Assembly (NCBI RefSeq): GCF_000247815.1
Contig: NC_021684.1
Span: forward strand, 13,144,558 to 13,208,557
Length of the DNA: 64,000 bases
Direction: 5' to 3'
Source: Ficedula albicollis
Lineage: Eukaryota; Chordata; Aves; Passeriformes; Muscicapidae
Shown here: positions 52,031 to 63,694 of the stretch, piece after piece
Position numbering within the stretch: the first letter of the stretch is position 1
Layout: each line of letters begins with the position of its first letter
The notes under the pieces: model-generated
Database searches by the model: none
Told to the model about the DNA's origin: nothing
The model's input: the letters and a program-made list of their open reading frames with translations, nothing else
Position numbers and translations under genes: made by a program

Positions 52031-54117
52031 CTGCAGCACCATGCTGCTTACAAGGAAGGAAACCAAACTGGTGGGTGGAAAGTACAATAAAACCATTCAA
52101 CATCCTCACAAGATGCCAAGGAACATTTGCTTCTGTTTCAAATCAGCCTCCAAAGCCCACTCCACACTTGGAGCACCTGTTTTCATCTATCTGCATTTCT
52201 TTCCTGATTTGAATTATTTATGTAAACAAACAACAAAAAAAGTTGAGGAATTATGAGAAAGCATAGTGACTCTGAATATTTTAAGGAGACTGAATTATTC
52301 TTTTTTGGCCAGCTGTTGCAAGAAACACTGTTGAAAATCTGACTAGAGGTGTACCTATATCAGGACAGAAAAAGTTGCATAGAAGTCACCATGACATGGA
52401 TTTTGAGCTCCCAAAGAACTCCCCAAAACTGAGATGTCTTTGATCCACTCCAAAGGGGGAGTAAAAGAAAACTTCAAAGAATGAAAATCCTGCTACTTTG
52501 CACCTGCTTTAGCTGCAGCCAGTGTGTATTATTCATCATCCTCACCTCACTTCTGCATTGCTCTAAGCATGCCCAAGTCATTCAATTTAGCTTTCCAGTT
52601 TGGTCAGCCTGCCAGGAAGGAGTAATCTTGCCTTCACCTTCCCCAGCCCTCTTCTGAAGGCAAATACAGTGTGACTGCTAATTTGTTGATTTATACAAGG
52701 TTTAATCCACTAGAGTCATAAAATATTAAAGGAATCTTTCTTCAGTAAATTTACAGCTAAATAAAACTGTAGCTCTCAAGACTTGCTAGAAAAAAGAGTG
52801 GCATTTTATTTGCTTGAAATCCATTTTCTGATTCAGTGAGGTGGACCGACATGGGCAGCCTGCTTATTTAAACCACAGCATGTGCAGGATGCTTGGGTGG
52901 AGTCTTTCTGAAAGGAAATGTGTTTTCTTATTTCACAGAGTAATGCAGCTAATGCATTCATCTCATCTTTTATTGTTACTCCTAAATAAGTGCAATGAAA
53001 GCCTAGCTACTTTCTCATACAATTGATGAATAATAATTAAGAGACAACACTGAGTTAGTGCAAGATGGAAGCTTGCCTGACATTGGTTGAAAATACATCC
53101 CTGAGCACTCTGGAAAAACTTGAAATAAGATCTCTCCTTTCTCCTCCCAATTTACAACTACTGGAGTCAGTATCCATGTCAACTCCAAAGTGAAGACAAT
53201 GATGGAAATACCCAAAAGACCAGATAAAGGTGATTAAGTTTCCTAGAGTGCATCTTCAAACACTATTTCTATCAGTGTATAATTTTGCAACCAGCAGCAA
53301 TCTGGGCAGCACATCATGAAGCCAAAAAAAAAAAAATTTACCCTCTGTATATTTCTGATTGGAGAGATGTCAGAAAAGGAAAAATAATTTTATTTTAAAA
53401 CCATCAATTTAATCTCAAGTGTCACCCTTCCCGTTTTTATTTCCATGTTTTTAGGCTATCCCATTTTGCTTTCCTGAGTACGTTACTGCAGGTCAAACAG
53501 AGCATTTTCATCCTTTAGCACCTAACACTGGAATTCCATTACACAGGGTTATACATCTGTTTAAAGGGAAAGAAAATAAATATGGGGTTATGTTTTCTTT
53601 TTTTGACTAACAGAGAATGGGAAGGGGAAATGCCCTCTGGATTTTAACTTTTCAATAACAAGTTGGACCACAGGACTTCACTTGTGAACTCCCGAAAGTC
53701 CCCAATGTAAGTGCTCTACATATGTTTTGCAATTATTCTCCTGGAAACCTGCTTAGGCACCTGTTGTGAGTTCTTTCAGGTAACAAAATTTCTGGGCAAT
53801 AGGCACTTATGGAGATTCAGTCCCTTACTTAAATGCCTAAAAATAAGATTAAAGAACGAGTCAAGTATCTATATTAGATTTGTTGCAACAGATTATTCAA
53901 GAGTATAAAAAAAAAATTAGAGTGGACATTTAAATATGCAGTTTATCAATGGGAAAACTAACAGCTTCCATTTTAAAAGATATTTATTCAACAGTCTGTT
54001 TTTAAAAATTATTTTCAATAAAATATGATATTCATATTAGAAAAAAATCTTTTTGTAGCAAGTGTGTTTTAGTTCAAAAACAGAATTCATCCTTAGCATG
54101 GTTTGGAGGCCCTTATT
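52031..54117. repeat. Large tandem duplication, copy 2 (2087 bp)
   Basis: Direct repeat of copy 1. By eye I find three differences: an A run of 12 against 13, G51590 against T53677, and G51701 against A53788. No microhomology is visible at the junction (the base before copy 1 is A, before copy 2 is T). Such high identity means either a very recent duplication or an assembly duplication. Confidence 0.97.
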
Positions 54118-54205
54118 GACAAAGTTACAAAATAATTAAACATTTTAATTTCTATGCGTGTGACAAAGTTACAAAATAATTAAACATTTTAAATTTCTAT
54201 GCATT
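54118..54205. repeat. 44-bp tandem duplication
   Basis: GACAAAGTTACAAAATAATT begins copies at 54118 and 54162. The second has an extra A and a small 3' echo of TTTCTATGCA. It starts on the base after the 2.09-kb duplication ends. Confidence 0.93.
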
Positions 54206-54492
54206 TCTATGTAGTGTGGCCTTGCTGATTTTCAGCCTACAAGGCAGAACACCCAGTCCACGCAGAAGTCCAATTAACAAGCAATCCTCAAAATCCTGTA
54301 TTTTCTATGCAATTTTCAGAATCTGTCAGTTTCTAAATCCCCAAACTTTGCAGCAGTATTGGGGCAGATCTATTCAAACTAAATCTGTTTTGCTCAAGAT
54401 AATCTCTTTGATATAACAACACCACAGCAGAAAACAAAACAAAAAAGGTCTGCTTTCTCTGAAGGTTTTTGGAAAGGGGATTAAAAAATTAC

Positions 54493-54690
54493 CATCTTTA
54501 GCTGCTCTTCTAATATCAAGCCTGCATCAGAAGGAATAATCTCCCTTGCCTTTTCATCACAGAAACAAGAGTGTCTCCTTAAGGACACAGTGCTGAGGGT
54601 ATAATCTGATTTACAGAGGAGATCACTCCAAACTTGACTGTAAGCTTTCAGAAGCTGCTGCAGGTGCAGGTAAAGTGCATTTCCACCCCT
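54493..54690 (-). CDS. Candidate exon, 198 nt, phase 0-0
   Basis: Acceptor GGGCTTTCTGTGCCTGCAG is followed by 66 codons: RGGNALYLHLQQLLKAYSQV, then a Cys/Ser-rich middle, ending REIIPSDAGLILEEQLKM with donor ATG|GTAATT. A second acceptor (CACCTGCAG at 54658) would start 11 codons later. The frame is coding-like throughout, with an amphipathic helix at the start. This is one of the clearest exons in the window. Confidence 0.7.
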
Positions 54691-54912
54691 CTGCAGGCAC
54701 AGAAAGCCCCAGCACTGCCCCTGTCCATCTGGGCTGCAGCATTCCCAGCAGTGTCCCTGCCAGGAGCACACGGATACTGCCCAGAACATCGGGCACTAGG
54801 AAATATTTAAGCAGTCTCTCACCTCTGAGGCAAAATTGGCACTGTCTAAAGAAAATTTGCCTCATTTTGCACTCCATATTATTTTTTAAAATTTTTGTTT
54901 TGTCTCATTATT

Positions 54913-55228
54913 GACCTTAGAGATCATCCAGTCCACTCTGCCATGGGCAGGGACACCTTCCTCCCGACCAGGCTGCTCAGAGCCCCATCCAACCTGGCCC
55001 TGAACACTGCCAGGGCTGGGACATTCACAGCTTCTCTGGGAAACCCATCCCAGTGTCTCACCACCCCCATAGGAAATAATTTCTTCCTTATTATCTAATT
55101 GAATTCCTCTTGCAGTTTAAGGCCATCCCCCCTAATCCTATCACTCCAAACTTCTGCAAGAAGTCCATCTCCTGTATTGTGGCCCCTTTAGGTCTGCAAG
55201 GCTGCTAGATCTCCTCAGAGACTTCTTC
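54913..55228 (-). mobile_element. CR1-type LINE, 3' fragment, minus orientation
   Basis: On the minus strand the segment shows typical CR1 3' phrases: GGCCACAATACAGGAGATGG, TGGTGAGACACTGG, CAGAGAAGCTGTGAATG, CCTGGCAGTGTTCAGGGCC and, at the 3' end, GACTGGATGATCTCTAAGGT. It is 5'-truncated, and no ORF is intact. CR1 is the dominant LINE of birds and also occurs in other reptiles. It lies in an intron in the sense orientation of the minus-strand gene. Confidence 0.85.
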
Positions 55229-55270
55229 AGGCTCGCCAGATATCTGGGGTTCATACCAATGTTTACATAC

Positions 55271-55344
55271 ATTTAAAGCATTTAAAGCTCCTTGTCTCCT
55301 TCCATCTTGAGATTTTTCTGTTCTCTTCCTGGACTCTGCTGCTC
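55271..55344 (-). CDS. Candidate exon, 74 nt
   Basis: Acceptor CTGCTCCCCATGCAATGTCTACAG and donor AAT|GTATGTAAAC are both good. One base plus 24 codons plus one base reads SSRVQEENRKISRWKETRSF then KCFK without a stop. A competing frame is open upstream to 55569 but stops before the donor. Confidence 0.55.
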
Positions 55345-57126
55345 CTGTAGACATTGCATGGGGAGCAGTGCATCAGCTGGTAAGTCAGCTGCAGCAGTTC
55401 TTAAAATTGAGTTTTCCACTGCATTTTCTTCTGGTTTATGTTTAAAAATCGACACCAATTTAGCAGTCATCCTCCTGCAGGTCTGCATGCAGGCAGCTCC
55501 ACTGCCCTTCATACCAGGCTCAGCTTCACTATTCCTTTCCCTCTCAGACCTTGCCTCTTTCCAGAGCAAACGTGCCTACAATCTCTTTTATTACATTCTC
55601 TAAACCTGCACAGGAACTTGCCATAGTTTCTGCAAACCTCAGCATGGCATTAGGTGTAGCTTTGAATTCAGCTGCTGGCCAAACTCTGCCTTTTTAAGCC
55701 AAAAGCCCTGGTCCAGTGCTCTGACACTGGTGAATCATTGCAGCCTGCTGCAGCTCCAAGTAACCCCAATTCCACCCCTACAGGATCCCATATTCCCAAA
55801 TTTAAGTCTTTTTCTAGCCCTAAACTCATCTTCAGTTTCTGTGATGCTGGTTCCCCCAGAGCCTGGAGCCACAGCTCTGCATGCAGGGATGGTGCCTGGT
55901 TCTGTCAGACACTGCAGCTCCTCACGGGGCTGCCACTGGCAAACAACTGCCAATGGGTATTTTCAGCAGTGCTCAGCTGCTGAGGATCCTGAAACTCCTC
56001 GAAAATTTCAGGAATTCATTTGTCAATGGATGTGTCCTCCAAGCACTGCTTCTGCTATCAGTGCTCTCATTGTGCTTTTCATTCAAACTGGAATTTATTT
56101 TTTTCTCCTGGAGCCTTCCTCTCATACTACTGGAGTCACAGCTTGGTCTGGCACCATTTCCATCATGCTGCCCATCACCTATTTACAAACAATATTGCAG
56201 AAAAGATTGCTGGAACATCCAGCATTTGGGTGTTCTTGCAACAGAATTTATCCACCAACAGAAAAACTTGATTTATGTGTTGTAGGCTTCACACCTTCCG
56301 TTCTCTTTTGGCATTGCCTTCATACATTTAATATTCATTCCCTTCACTCTTATCCTGGCAGTTGTAGAGTTTATAAATCCTAATCTGTCTCTCTAGGATG
56401 GAAAGGTTGTATTGCACCTTGTGTGATTCTCTGTCTCTCTCACGATTTGTACCTTTTCTCAACTGTTTGCAAAAACATGAGATTGGAGAAAAGCTTTAAT
56501 GCAGGCCCACGGATTAATCATGGATATCAAAGATCCTTTTTAACATGGATAGCAACAAAGGATATACACAGGGACTGCACTTAAAATTGAAACTGCATTA
56601 CAAAATTCCTTTTTCCATTTATATATAAATTATGCATCTAAACAGAAGTGTTAATAATTTATTAAGTTGCTCAGCTAAATTCAGATCTTAATTAGTCTTT
56701 AGAATATCTGCAAAGTAAAAATATGTTGATTAGAACATGTAAATTTATTATTTGCCTTTTCAGCTCTTAGTATCAAGTGAAAATTTGGGGGTGTTTTTGG
56801 GGGGGGTTCAGGTACTCCATTCACCATGCATATTGATATTTTGTTGTTATTTTCTCTTGCAGGCAACAAACAGGAAAGAACAAATATATTTGAACAAATT
56901 CAGAATTTTACTAGTAACAGGTTTTGGACATGCTTGGGACTTTCACTGTGAAACACACTGTGAGTGAATAAAGATGTACTGCCATGGAACTGGCTGTGAG
57001 GAAATAGTCTGGGGCAGAACAATGCAGCTGTATCAGAAGGACCCCAGGTTCAACAACACTGGGGAAATAATGATGATGGGAAAAAAGGCACTGAGCTAAA
57101 AACGGGAAAAGTGTTTTGAAAGTTAC
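55345..57126 (-). other. Putative intron or unassigned region
   Basis: Several frames are open on both strands, including a 217-codon plus-strand frame (55730-56383) with no recognisable domain, no promoter and no codon pattern that convinces me. A 23-nt minus-strand candidate at 56295-56317 is phase-compatible but weak. Confidence 0.3.
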
Positions 57127-57183
57127 TTCCCTCGCCTTCACAAGCACAGTTAATACAACAGTCCCATCCTCTTTCTTTGCTTT
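57127..57183 (-). CDS. Candidate exon, 57 nt, phase 0-0
   Basis: Acceptor GGTATCTCTTGTTGTCAG is followed by 19 codons reading KAKKEDGTVVLTVLVKARE, with donor GAA|GTAACT. Length is a multiple of three. The DGTVVLTVLV core looks like a beta-hairpin. Confidence 0.6.
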
Positions 57184-57857
57184 CTGACAACAAGAGATAC
57201 CATGGCTGCTTGCAGTGGACCTTTTATTTACACATCCATATCCATTTATATATACATACACAAGTTTTGAATGAATCCTTATTCAGCTTTGAGTTTTGTT
57301 TGAGGGTGGAGGGGGCATTAAGTGAAATCCAAATGCACAAATGCAGGCCTGCTCTTCTTAAGATTGGAAAGTTGAGCACAGAGGCACTGACTGTGCCACT
57401 GCAATGTCACATCCTGGCAGCTCCAGCCACACGCTGCAGGATGGTGACACGGCATCCCAAGGGACCAGCGAGGTCTGGGGACACCTGAGGATGATGGAGC
57501 ACCTCAGAGTGATGTGGGTGGGCACAACTGGCCCTGCCACCCTCGGGAAGCGTTGCTGGGAACAAATCCCCTCAGCTGTGACAATGGTGACCTTGTCTCT
57601 AATGCTAATGGCTCAGCAGGGGAGGGACTGGAGCCTGATCCTGCATCCCAGCAGACACAGCCTAGTCCTGGATTCATTCTGTACTTTCATTTGGCTCAGC
57701 TGGACCAGGTCCTTTCTGCTCCCCAAGTGGGACTGTGCCTCTGGGAGCCTCAAGCCCATGTTCTGTTTTCCTCTTTGCAGTCAGTACTGCAAGTCTTCTC
57801 CCACAACATCCAGAAATACATGTGGGGTTTTTTGTTTTTTTTTTTGACTTTGTACAT

Positions 57858-58094
57858 CTAAGACATTTCTGTGGACTTGTGAGTTGTGTTCTTCAGTACA
57901 AAGAAATTCCTCCTTGGTGAACTGTAAGAGCTTTTGTCTCTCAGCCCTGCTTCACCCACTAGTGCTACTGCTGCACTTTCAGAGATTAATTTTTCATCCT
58001 CTGCTTTCACTACTTTTTTCCCCACAAGTTTCGAAAAGCCACAACTATGGAAAGTTTCTAGATACTGCTTTGCCAGTTTAAAGGTATATTTCAT
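57858..58094 (-). CDS. Possible exon region, borders unclear
   Basis: The minus-strand frame reads KYTFKLAKQYLETFHSCG, then a Lys/Glu/Ser-rich stretch. Possible donors are AAA|GTAGTG, CTA|GTGGGT and TTT|GTACTG. The upstream acceptor is poor. The plus strand is open here too, so coding on the minus strand is only a suggestion. Confidence 0.25.
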   Translation of the reverse strand: MKYTFKLAKQYLETFHSCGFSKLVGKKVVKAEDEKLISESAAVALVGEAGLRDKSSYSSPRRNFFVLKNTTHKSTEMS

Positions 58095-59147
58095 CCCTTT
58101 AGTGCCTTTCTTCCCAAGATGTAAAAATCATAGAAACACCCCCCACACCCCTCAATAATCAACTGTGTGTTTCTGTTTAAGAATATGTATGTGTACACAC
58201 AGAAATACATCTGGCAGTGGAAATGAGCTGCACTCATAGAGTGTGAGGATGAAGTTTTCTAAACTAAATTCTATTTGACAGGAGAAGTCCTGCTCAGAGA
58301 AAAAAAACTGTAACAGTAGCTGTTAGCACAAAGCTATCAAGATTTCCATGCAAATTATGAAAGAGGAAGAGCAACCTATTAGCATCCAAATGAGAGAAAA
58401 CTGCCAGCCTTCATCATCCAGAGACAAACTTTTAAATCTGAAGATTTTGCTAGGAAGTTTCCAAAAAACAAATCCATCCCTTTGCCAGCATCCACCTTTG
58501 CTCATAACGTCCACCTTCATGAATCAACATTCTGAAGTCATAAGATACCAATCATCCAGTGAGCAGAGTCCTGTCACTTTGCTGAGCTCCCACATTACTG
58601 TAAAATTCAGATGCAGTCTAACACTGGAGGACCTCAGCCCTCAGGAAAAAAAAAAAAGAAGCACATATCTTCTCCCAAATTACAGAAAAGACAGGATATC
58701 TGCCTCATCAGACAGCAGAGATCCTAGAGGCTGAGTTATTGCAGTTAATGAGGCAGTCTCAGAGCAAGTACCCTAACCTGAGAGGTCAGAAATTGAAAAT
58801 GTGCCTGTAATTTGCAAAGTTTTTAATTTAATGTTTCAATTAAAACCCCTCCCTTGCACATCTCTTGCAGATCAGGGCACTTTGATCCCCTCAGAGGACA
58901 AACACGTGGCACCTCTGTCGTACATGAGCAGGTCCCCCTTGGCAGTGGCTGTGCCAGCCTGGCAGGGGAAAGCTGGACCTGCTGAAACCTGCAGCCGCAT
59001 CCCTGAAAAGCAGAGACTGTCCTTGCCAGCCTGACTAATGTGTGACTGGAAAGCTCCCTCGGGGAGCTGCTTTGCTTCTTCTCCCAGGCTTAATGGAGGT
59101 TATTAACAACAAAGTGATTTTTGGTGGCTTTTGTCCTCGGATTTAAC

Positions 59148-59302
59148 CCTTTGCTTCCCTGACAGTGCTCATTATCCAAGGGTAGGGGATTTCCTCCCAG
59201 TTCCAGTTACGAAGTCTCTGCCGCAGCACACTCCTAAAGGATGAGACAGCATTTTGGGAACCAGTCTGCAATTCGGGGGGCTCGTTTTCCCACTCTCCAA
59301 AG
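59148..59302 (-). CDS. Candidate exon, 155 nt, weak donor
   Basis: Strong acceptor GGCCTCACTCTCCTTCAG. One base plus 51 codons reads FGEWENEPPELQTGSQNAVS, then SFRSVLRQRLRNWNWEEIPY, PWIMSTVREAK and one base. The Trp-rich end is clearly protein-like. The only donor near the end of the open frame is AAGG|GTTAAA, far from consensus, and a TAA follows at once. The exon may have lost its donor, or it may use one I misread. Confidence 0.6.
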
Positions 59303-60953
59303 CTGAAGGAGAGTGAGGCCATCCCCAGCACTGCCAAAGCTGCTCAGCTCCTCAGGGTGACAAATATAAACCCTCACCAACATGGGAGTCCCAGCCATCC
59401 ACCACTGCCACTGGCAGAGCCAGGAGATCCAGCACATCTCCAAAACTGCTCCCACCCTTCACAGCTCAATAACACATCACCTAATTCTATAATTTGTATC
59501 AAATATACCGCTTAGAATTTCACATGTCCTGCCCTGCCCTTTCTTGGGAGGAACAGTGGATAACCATCTCCCACTCCCCTGCTCCATGTTGTCCTGTGAT
59601 TTTTAGATATCTGTTTCTTCCTTTTTCTCTTTTCCAGCCAGAAGATCTTAACCTGTTCAGTCTGCCTTCCCAGGGAAGTCATGCAGATTCTTCTGAAGCT
59701 GTGTGCTTTACTGGATTTTCACTAAAATTTCCCTAAATTCAAAAAATGCAATGCTATACTGAGCCCAAATATAATAAATGCCATATGCCCAAGAGGAAGT
59801 TCTGTTCATAGAAAACTGTGAGTTCTGGGAAAAAAGGGAAAGAAGATCACAATGGATGCTCAGTTTCAATATATCAAAAATGTCTCTGGCTTCTTCTGCA
59901 ATTTCCCATCTTTGTTGTGTGTCCCAACCACAGCACAGTAATTCTCAGTTCTTCTACTGTTCAAATTAATATCTCCACCAGCCTTTTTTAATTAGTGAGA
60001 GTATTTTTTTCAGAAACTATTACATCTTACAAGGTTACAGGGAACTTAGCACTTGTGCAACTATCATCTCACCAAAATAAATGCTCTGGCCAGAAATTAT
60101 GCTTTAGTTAAAGACAGAATCTCATTTGCAATCCTGGTTTGGGACAGAACAGTTATATTTTAAACCACTTCTGATTAAAAGTTCTTGCTAGATTTAGATT
60201 ATGAAAAAATCATACATTTTTAAAATTAATTTGGAGGGATGGAACAGCTAAGATTAAAATTCAGGGTTAGGCACATACCTATGACTGATTATAATTTACA
60301 TCTCCAAATTGTTTTAATAAATATGTAATGCTAAAAGAGGGATACTGTTGCTGGGCATTTAATTTTTATATATATTGAATAAGTTATTTAAATTATTTAC
60401 TTAAATTTTTAGCAGCTCAGCTATATCTTGTTCACACATTCTTTCAAATCTCAATCTTTTATAAGAAAAACTGGGTCTAAAGATTTTGGAGACATCCACA
60501 TAAAAATCAGGAACAGGGGAGGTTTGAGGACAGCAAGTCTGATTTTAGGTATCTAATTGAAGTGACCCAGCACCCCTTCCCCTGCCACCAGGACAGGCTG
60601 AGGTCTGTGTGACTGAGGGGGGCACGTGGGACCTTGGACAGAATTGCATGGATTAATACAAATATAACACATCACAGAGCCCTGTGAAACCAGGGACAAA
60701 TCAGTGAGAAACAAGACTAAGGGTGAAACTGAGCCCCTCATTTTGTTAGTTAATCTTTTGCTTTGCAGTTGTGCCAGCTCTTCCTTCCCACAGGAAGCTT
60801 GGAGTGAGCACATCCCACACGTGCTCCAGGGAAACCAGAGCGAGCCTCGGATCCTCCAGGCGGGACCCACTGCCACAGGAGCTGCTGCACCTTCAGAATT
60901 ATTTCAGAGAGCTCATTCTCATTTTCAGAGAGCATTAAGAGAGCTCATTTTAC

Positions 60954-60997
60954 CTTGGAGCACTCTTAGAGGGTTATGATGCCATTGACTTAGTTTG
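60954..60997 (-). CDS. Candidate exon, 44 nt
   Basis: Acceptor TTAATCCACTCTCCCCAG and donor CAAG|GTAAAA bound one base plus KLSQWHHNPLRVLQ plus one base. The other two frames are closed or less protein-like. Confidence 0.5.
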
Positions 60998-61568
60998 CTG
61001 GGGAGAGTGGATTAATTGCCTTTGTTACCACTACTGAGCAAAAAAATTACTCTCACAGGGAGTATTTCCTCCAGGCACCACCAAGTTATCTTACAATCTT
61101 TTAACTTGTTCATTTACTGGTAGAAACTTCATCCTTTGCCCTTAATTTATATACACCCATAGATATTACACATATATATATTCCAGACCTGTGACAGATA
61201 TCTTGTCCAACAACTTGCAGCCCATCAGGGTTAGTAACAGGAGCTTTAAGCCATAGAAAACTACAAATCTCATTTTCACAGTAAAATATGGCTTTATTTC
61301 TAGCCTTGAAAGGCCATGAAATGATAGGCTATAAATTGCACGTTTTAATATCTATTTATAGGCACTTCAACAGCGCACATCTATGTATAAAAAAACTTCC
61401 TGATTTCTAAAGTTCTAAAATATATTACTGTCCTCTACTTTCAAGGTCTTTTTTCAGGAAGTCACAGATTAAAGGAGTCATGGTTTGCTAATGGCAGGGA
61501 TCCATATGCCATGGATAAGTTAATGCCAAAGTACCAAACTGCTGCCTCTGGACACCACATTCTGTTAC

Positions 61569-61682
61569 AGAAATTAGCCACACCAGCATCATTTTCAGAT
61601 TAATTATCCCATTAATATCCAAGGAAGTATTTCCTGCCAGGTTGTGTCTCTGCATCTCCAGCAAATGCTGTTTGCTCCAGCT
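61569..61682 (-). CDS. Possible exon, 114 nt
   Basis: Acceptor CTGCTGTGTGTACAG is followed by SWSKQHLLEMQRHNLAGNTS then LDINGIINLKMMLVWLIS, with donor TCT|GTAACA. The frame continues open past the donor, and CTG|GTGTGG at 61583 is an alternative. Phase does not fit the 61.0-kb exon directly. Confidence 0.3.
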
Positions 61683-62274
61683 CTGTACACACAGCAGTGA
61701 CCCATGGTAGGGAGGGCTCCAGATAGCAACCAAAACACTGAGCAAACTTTCTTCCTGAAATCAATATTTGTGCTGTGTGTCAGGAGTTTCTCTTGGACTG
61801 GGGATCATGCAAGGCAGAGAGGAGCTGGAGAGGCAGGAATTGTGTGGGTGTTGTCAGGGCTGTGAGGAGCAGGCAGTTCCTTCTGGCAGGAGCTGCCTTC
61901 GAGCCTTTCTCACAGCCCTGGGGTCCTGCTGCCCATGAGGAGAGCTTTCCCTGACTGCCAAGGCTGCAGTACCAGGGAAAAGCATCGTGGAGCTCTCCAG
62001 AGATGGAGCACCTTCCCACTTCCCTTCCTGGGCAGCACCACCAAAGCAACCCCGAACCAGAAACCCTTGCATTCCCAAGAGCATTCCCAGCCTCAGGGGC
62101 ACGCTGGCCCTTGCAGGAGGTCTAAAAGGCACCAGAAATGAGGCTGGCTCCAAAGCCAGCTGTGAGAGCTGGGGACTGGGCTTGTCCCTCTTTGCCTCAC
62201 CAGGGGAGCTGCTCCAGACCTGTGGCTGTGACCAAGCAAGGGGCAGTGGCTGTGCTTGGCAGGACCATGCACAC

Positions 62275-62369
62275 CAGACAATAGATGCAGAGTAGATATC
62301 AGAACTTCAGATGACATCTTTTCCCCCATTTTTTTTATGTTGACCCAGGCCTGAGCAGAATTCTTAATG
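62275..62369 (-). CDS. Possible exon, 95 nt
   Basis: Acceptor GCTGTGTGTACCAG is followed by one base and IKNSAQAWVNIKKMGEKMSS then EVLISTLHLLS plus one base, with donor CTG|GTGTGC. The reading is protein-like but both splice signals are only moderate. Confidence 0.3.
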
Positions 62370-63080
62370 CTGGTACACACAGCTACCACAGGACAAGATT
62401 TATGATTATTTTCATAACATAGGCCTTGTCAGGGATTTTTGATTTGATTTTGGTTGGATTATCTATTGCAATGCCAATAACGTTTCACAGTATTTCAGGA
62501 TGCAATGCAGTCAAGGTTGGTGGAAAGCAGGGACAAACCCACTTAAATACAATTTGTTAGCATCCTCGATTTTAGGAGCTGCTCCCCAGGGGCAACAAAG
62601 TTTGAAATGCTCTACAAAGGAATTTCTTAAGATTTTTTTTTCATAGACAACTACTTCCATTAATTATTTGAATAAGATTTAAGTGAGATGAAAGGCTGTG
62701 CTCTGCCTTTGATGTGAAGACATAACTATTATTAACATTTCATTATTAATGGGAGCTGGGCACGCACAGTGGGAAGAATAGATCCCCTCTTATCTTAAGC
62801 TAAGCTTTGCCTCTTTTCTCCACTATTTCTTTCACCTCTAATAACTAACCCAAGGCTGGAACAGCTGGAAAGGTGCCTTAGTGGTGGTGACAGCCACAGC
62901 ACAACCTTGCAGTGATGGGAAGCATTTACCTGCCCCCAGCACAGAGCTGGCAGTGATTTCCACTGAAGTTTCATCTCATGAACTTACTGTGGGGATCACA
63001 TTTTGCCTGGCTGACCCCTGCACCACTATATAAACCTTGCTGGAAAGTTTAGGTACTAATTTGGTTGTTATCTTTGCATT

Positions 63081-63117
63081 CTAGAATCACAGAATCTAGA
63101 ATCTAGAATCTAGAATC
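63081..63117. repeat. Heptamer repeat (TCTAGAA)n
   Basis: About four imperfect TCTAGAA/GAATCTA units, the first interrupted by GAATCACA. The AGAATCACAGAATC start resembles the tail microsatellite of CR1 elements, but no CR1 body follows. Confidence 0.8.
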
Positions 63118-63539
63118 TTCTTTCCCTGGAGACCCCTTTGTTAAAGTCAGGTACATGCTGCCCATACGAAACTTAGGAAACATTCATCCCTTGTGAAGAC
63201 TTTACCCACAGGAGGATATTGGACCATGAATATGACAGGGAAATTTTGTGTAGGAGAAAGCAACTTCAGAAAAAATATTTAGTCTAGAAAAAGATACATT
63301 GCAATGGTATAACTATGGCAATGCAAGTATTTACTACACTACCTACAGGTGTGGACAGGCTTTGGATCTGAGAAATGCTGGAGGTTTCAGGGAAAAATTA
63401 AAGGGTATAAGCACTGGAAAAATGGTACTAACTGCATAAGTAGGGCTGCCAACTCAGGAGTTTGGTCAAGCCTCAAGCAAGATGCAGCTTCCTCCTGACA
63501 AAAATACATTTCCTCATTCCATTCTATTCTCCTGGTTTA

Positions 63540-63694
63540 GACAGGGAAATTGTGCTTCTTTGACTGAAAAACCATGTGAGCAAATTAATGAAGCTACCAG
63601 AAACTTAACTTTTTCATTTCCAGACTATATCATTTTAACTGTCCTGATTTTATGGTGCATTAATGTTGTTGTTGGCATTTATATGGCATATTAA
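63540..63694 (+). CDS. Possible plus-strand terminal exon with a membrane segment
   Basis: A long pyrimidine tract ends CTCCTGGTTTAG. After one base the frame reads QGNCASLTEKPCEQINEATR, an N-glycosylation sequon NLT, a hydrophobic stretch YIILTVLILWCINVVVGIYM and then AY and TAA. This would be a C-terminal single-pass membrane anchor. No AATAAA follows closely and no partner exon was found, so chance is quite possible. Confidence 0.25.

Noticed and set aside
49945..54117. Duplication as a transposon or LTR pair
   Set aside because: No terminal repeats within the unit, no target-site duplication and no transposase or reverse-transcriptase frame.
56295..56317. 23-nt minus-strand micro-exon reading AMPKENG
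   Set aside because: Phase fits between the 57.15- and 55.3-kb exons but the acceptor lacks a pyrimidine tract.
55730..56383. 217-codon plus-strand open frame
   Set aside because: No recognisable domain, overlapping frames are also open, and there is no promoter or poly(A) signal. The stretch lies inside the minus-strand gene.
58348..58734. 128-codon plus-strand frame, hydrophilic
   Set aside because: Composition looks plausible but no splice or promoter context was found. It could be chance in A+T-rich DNA.
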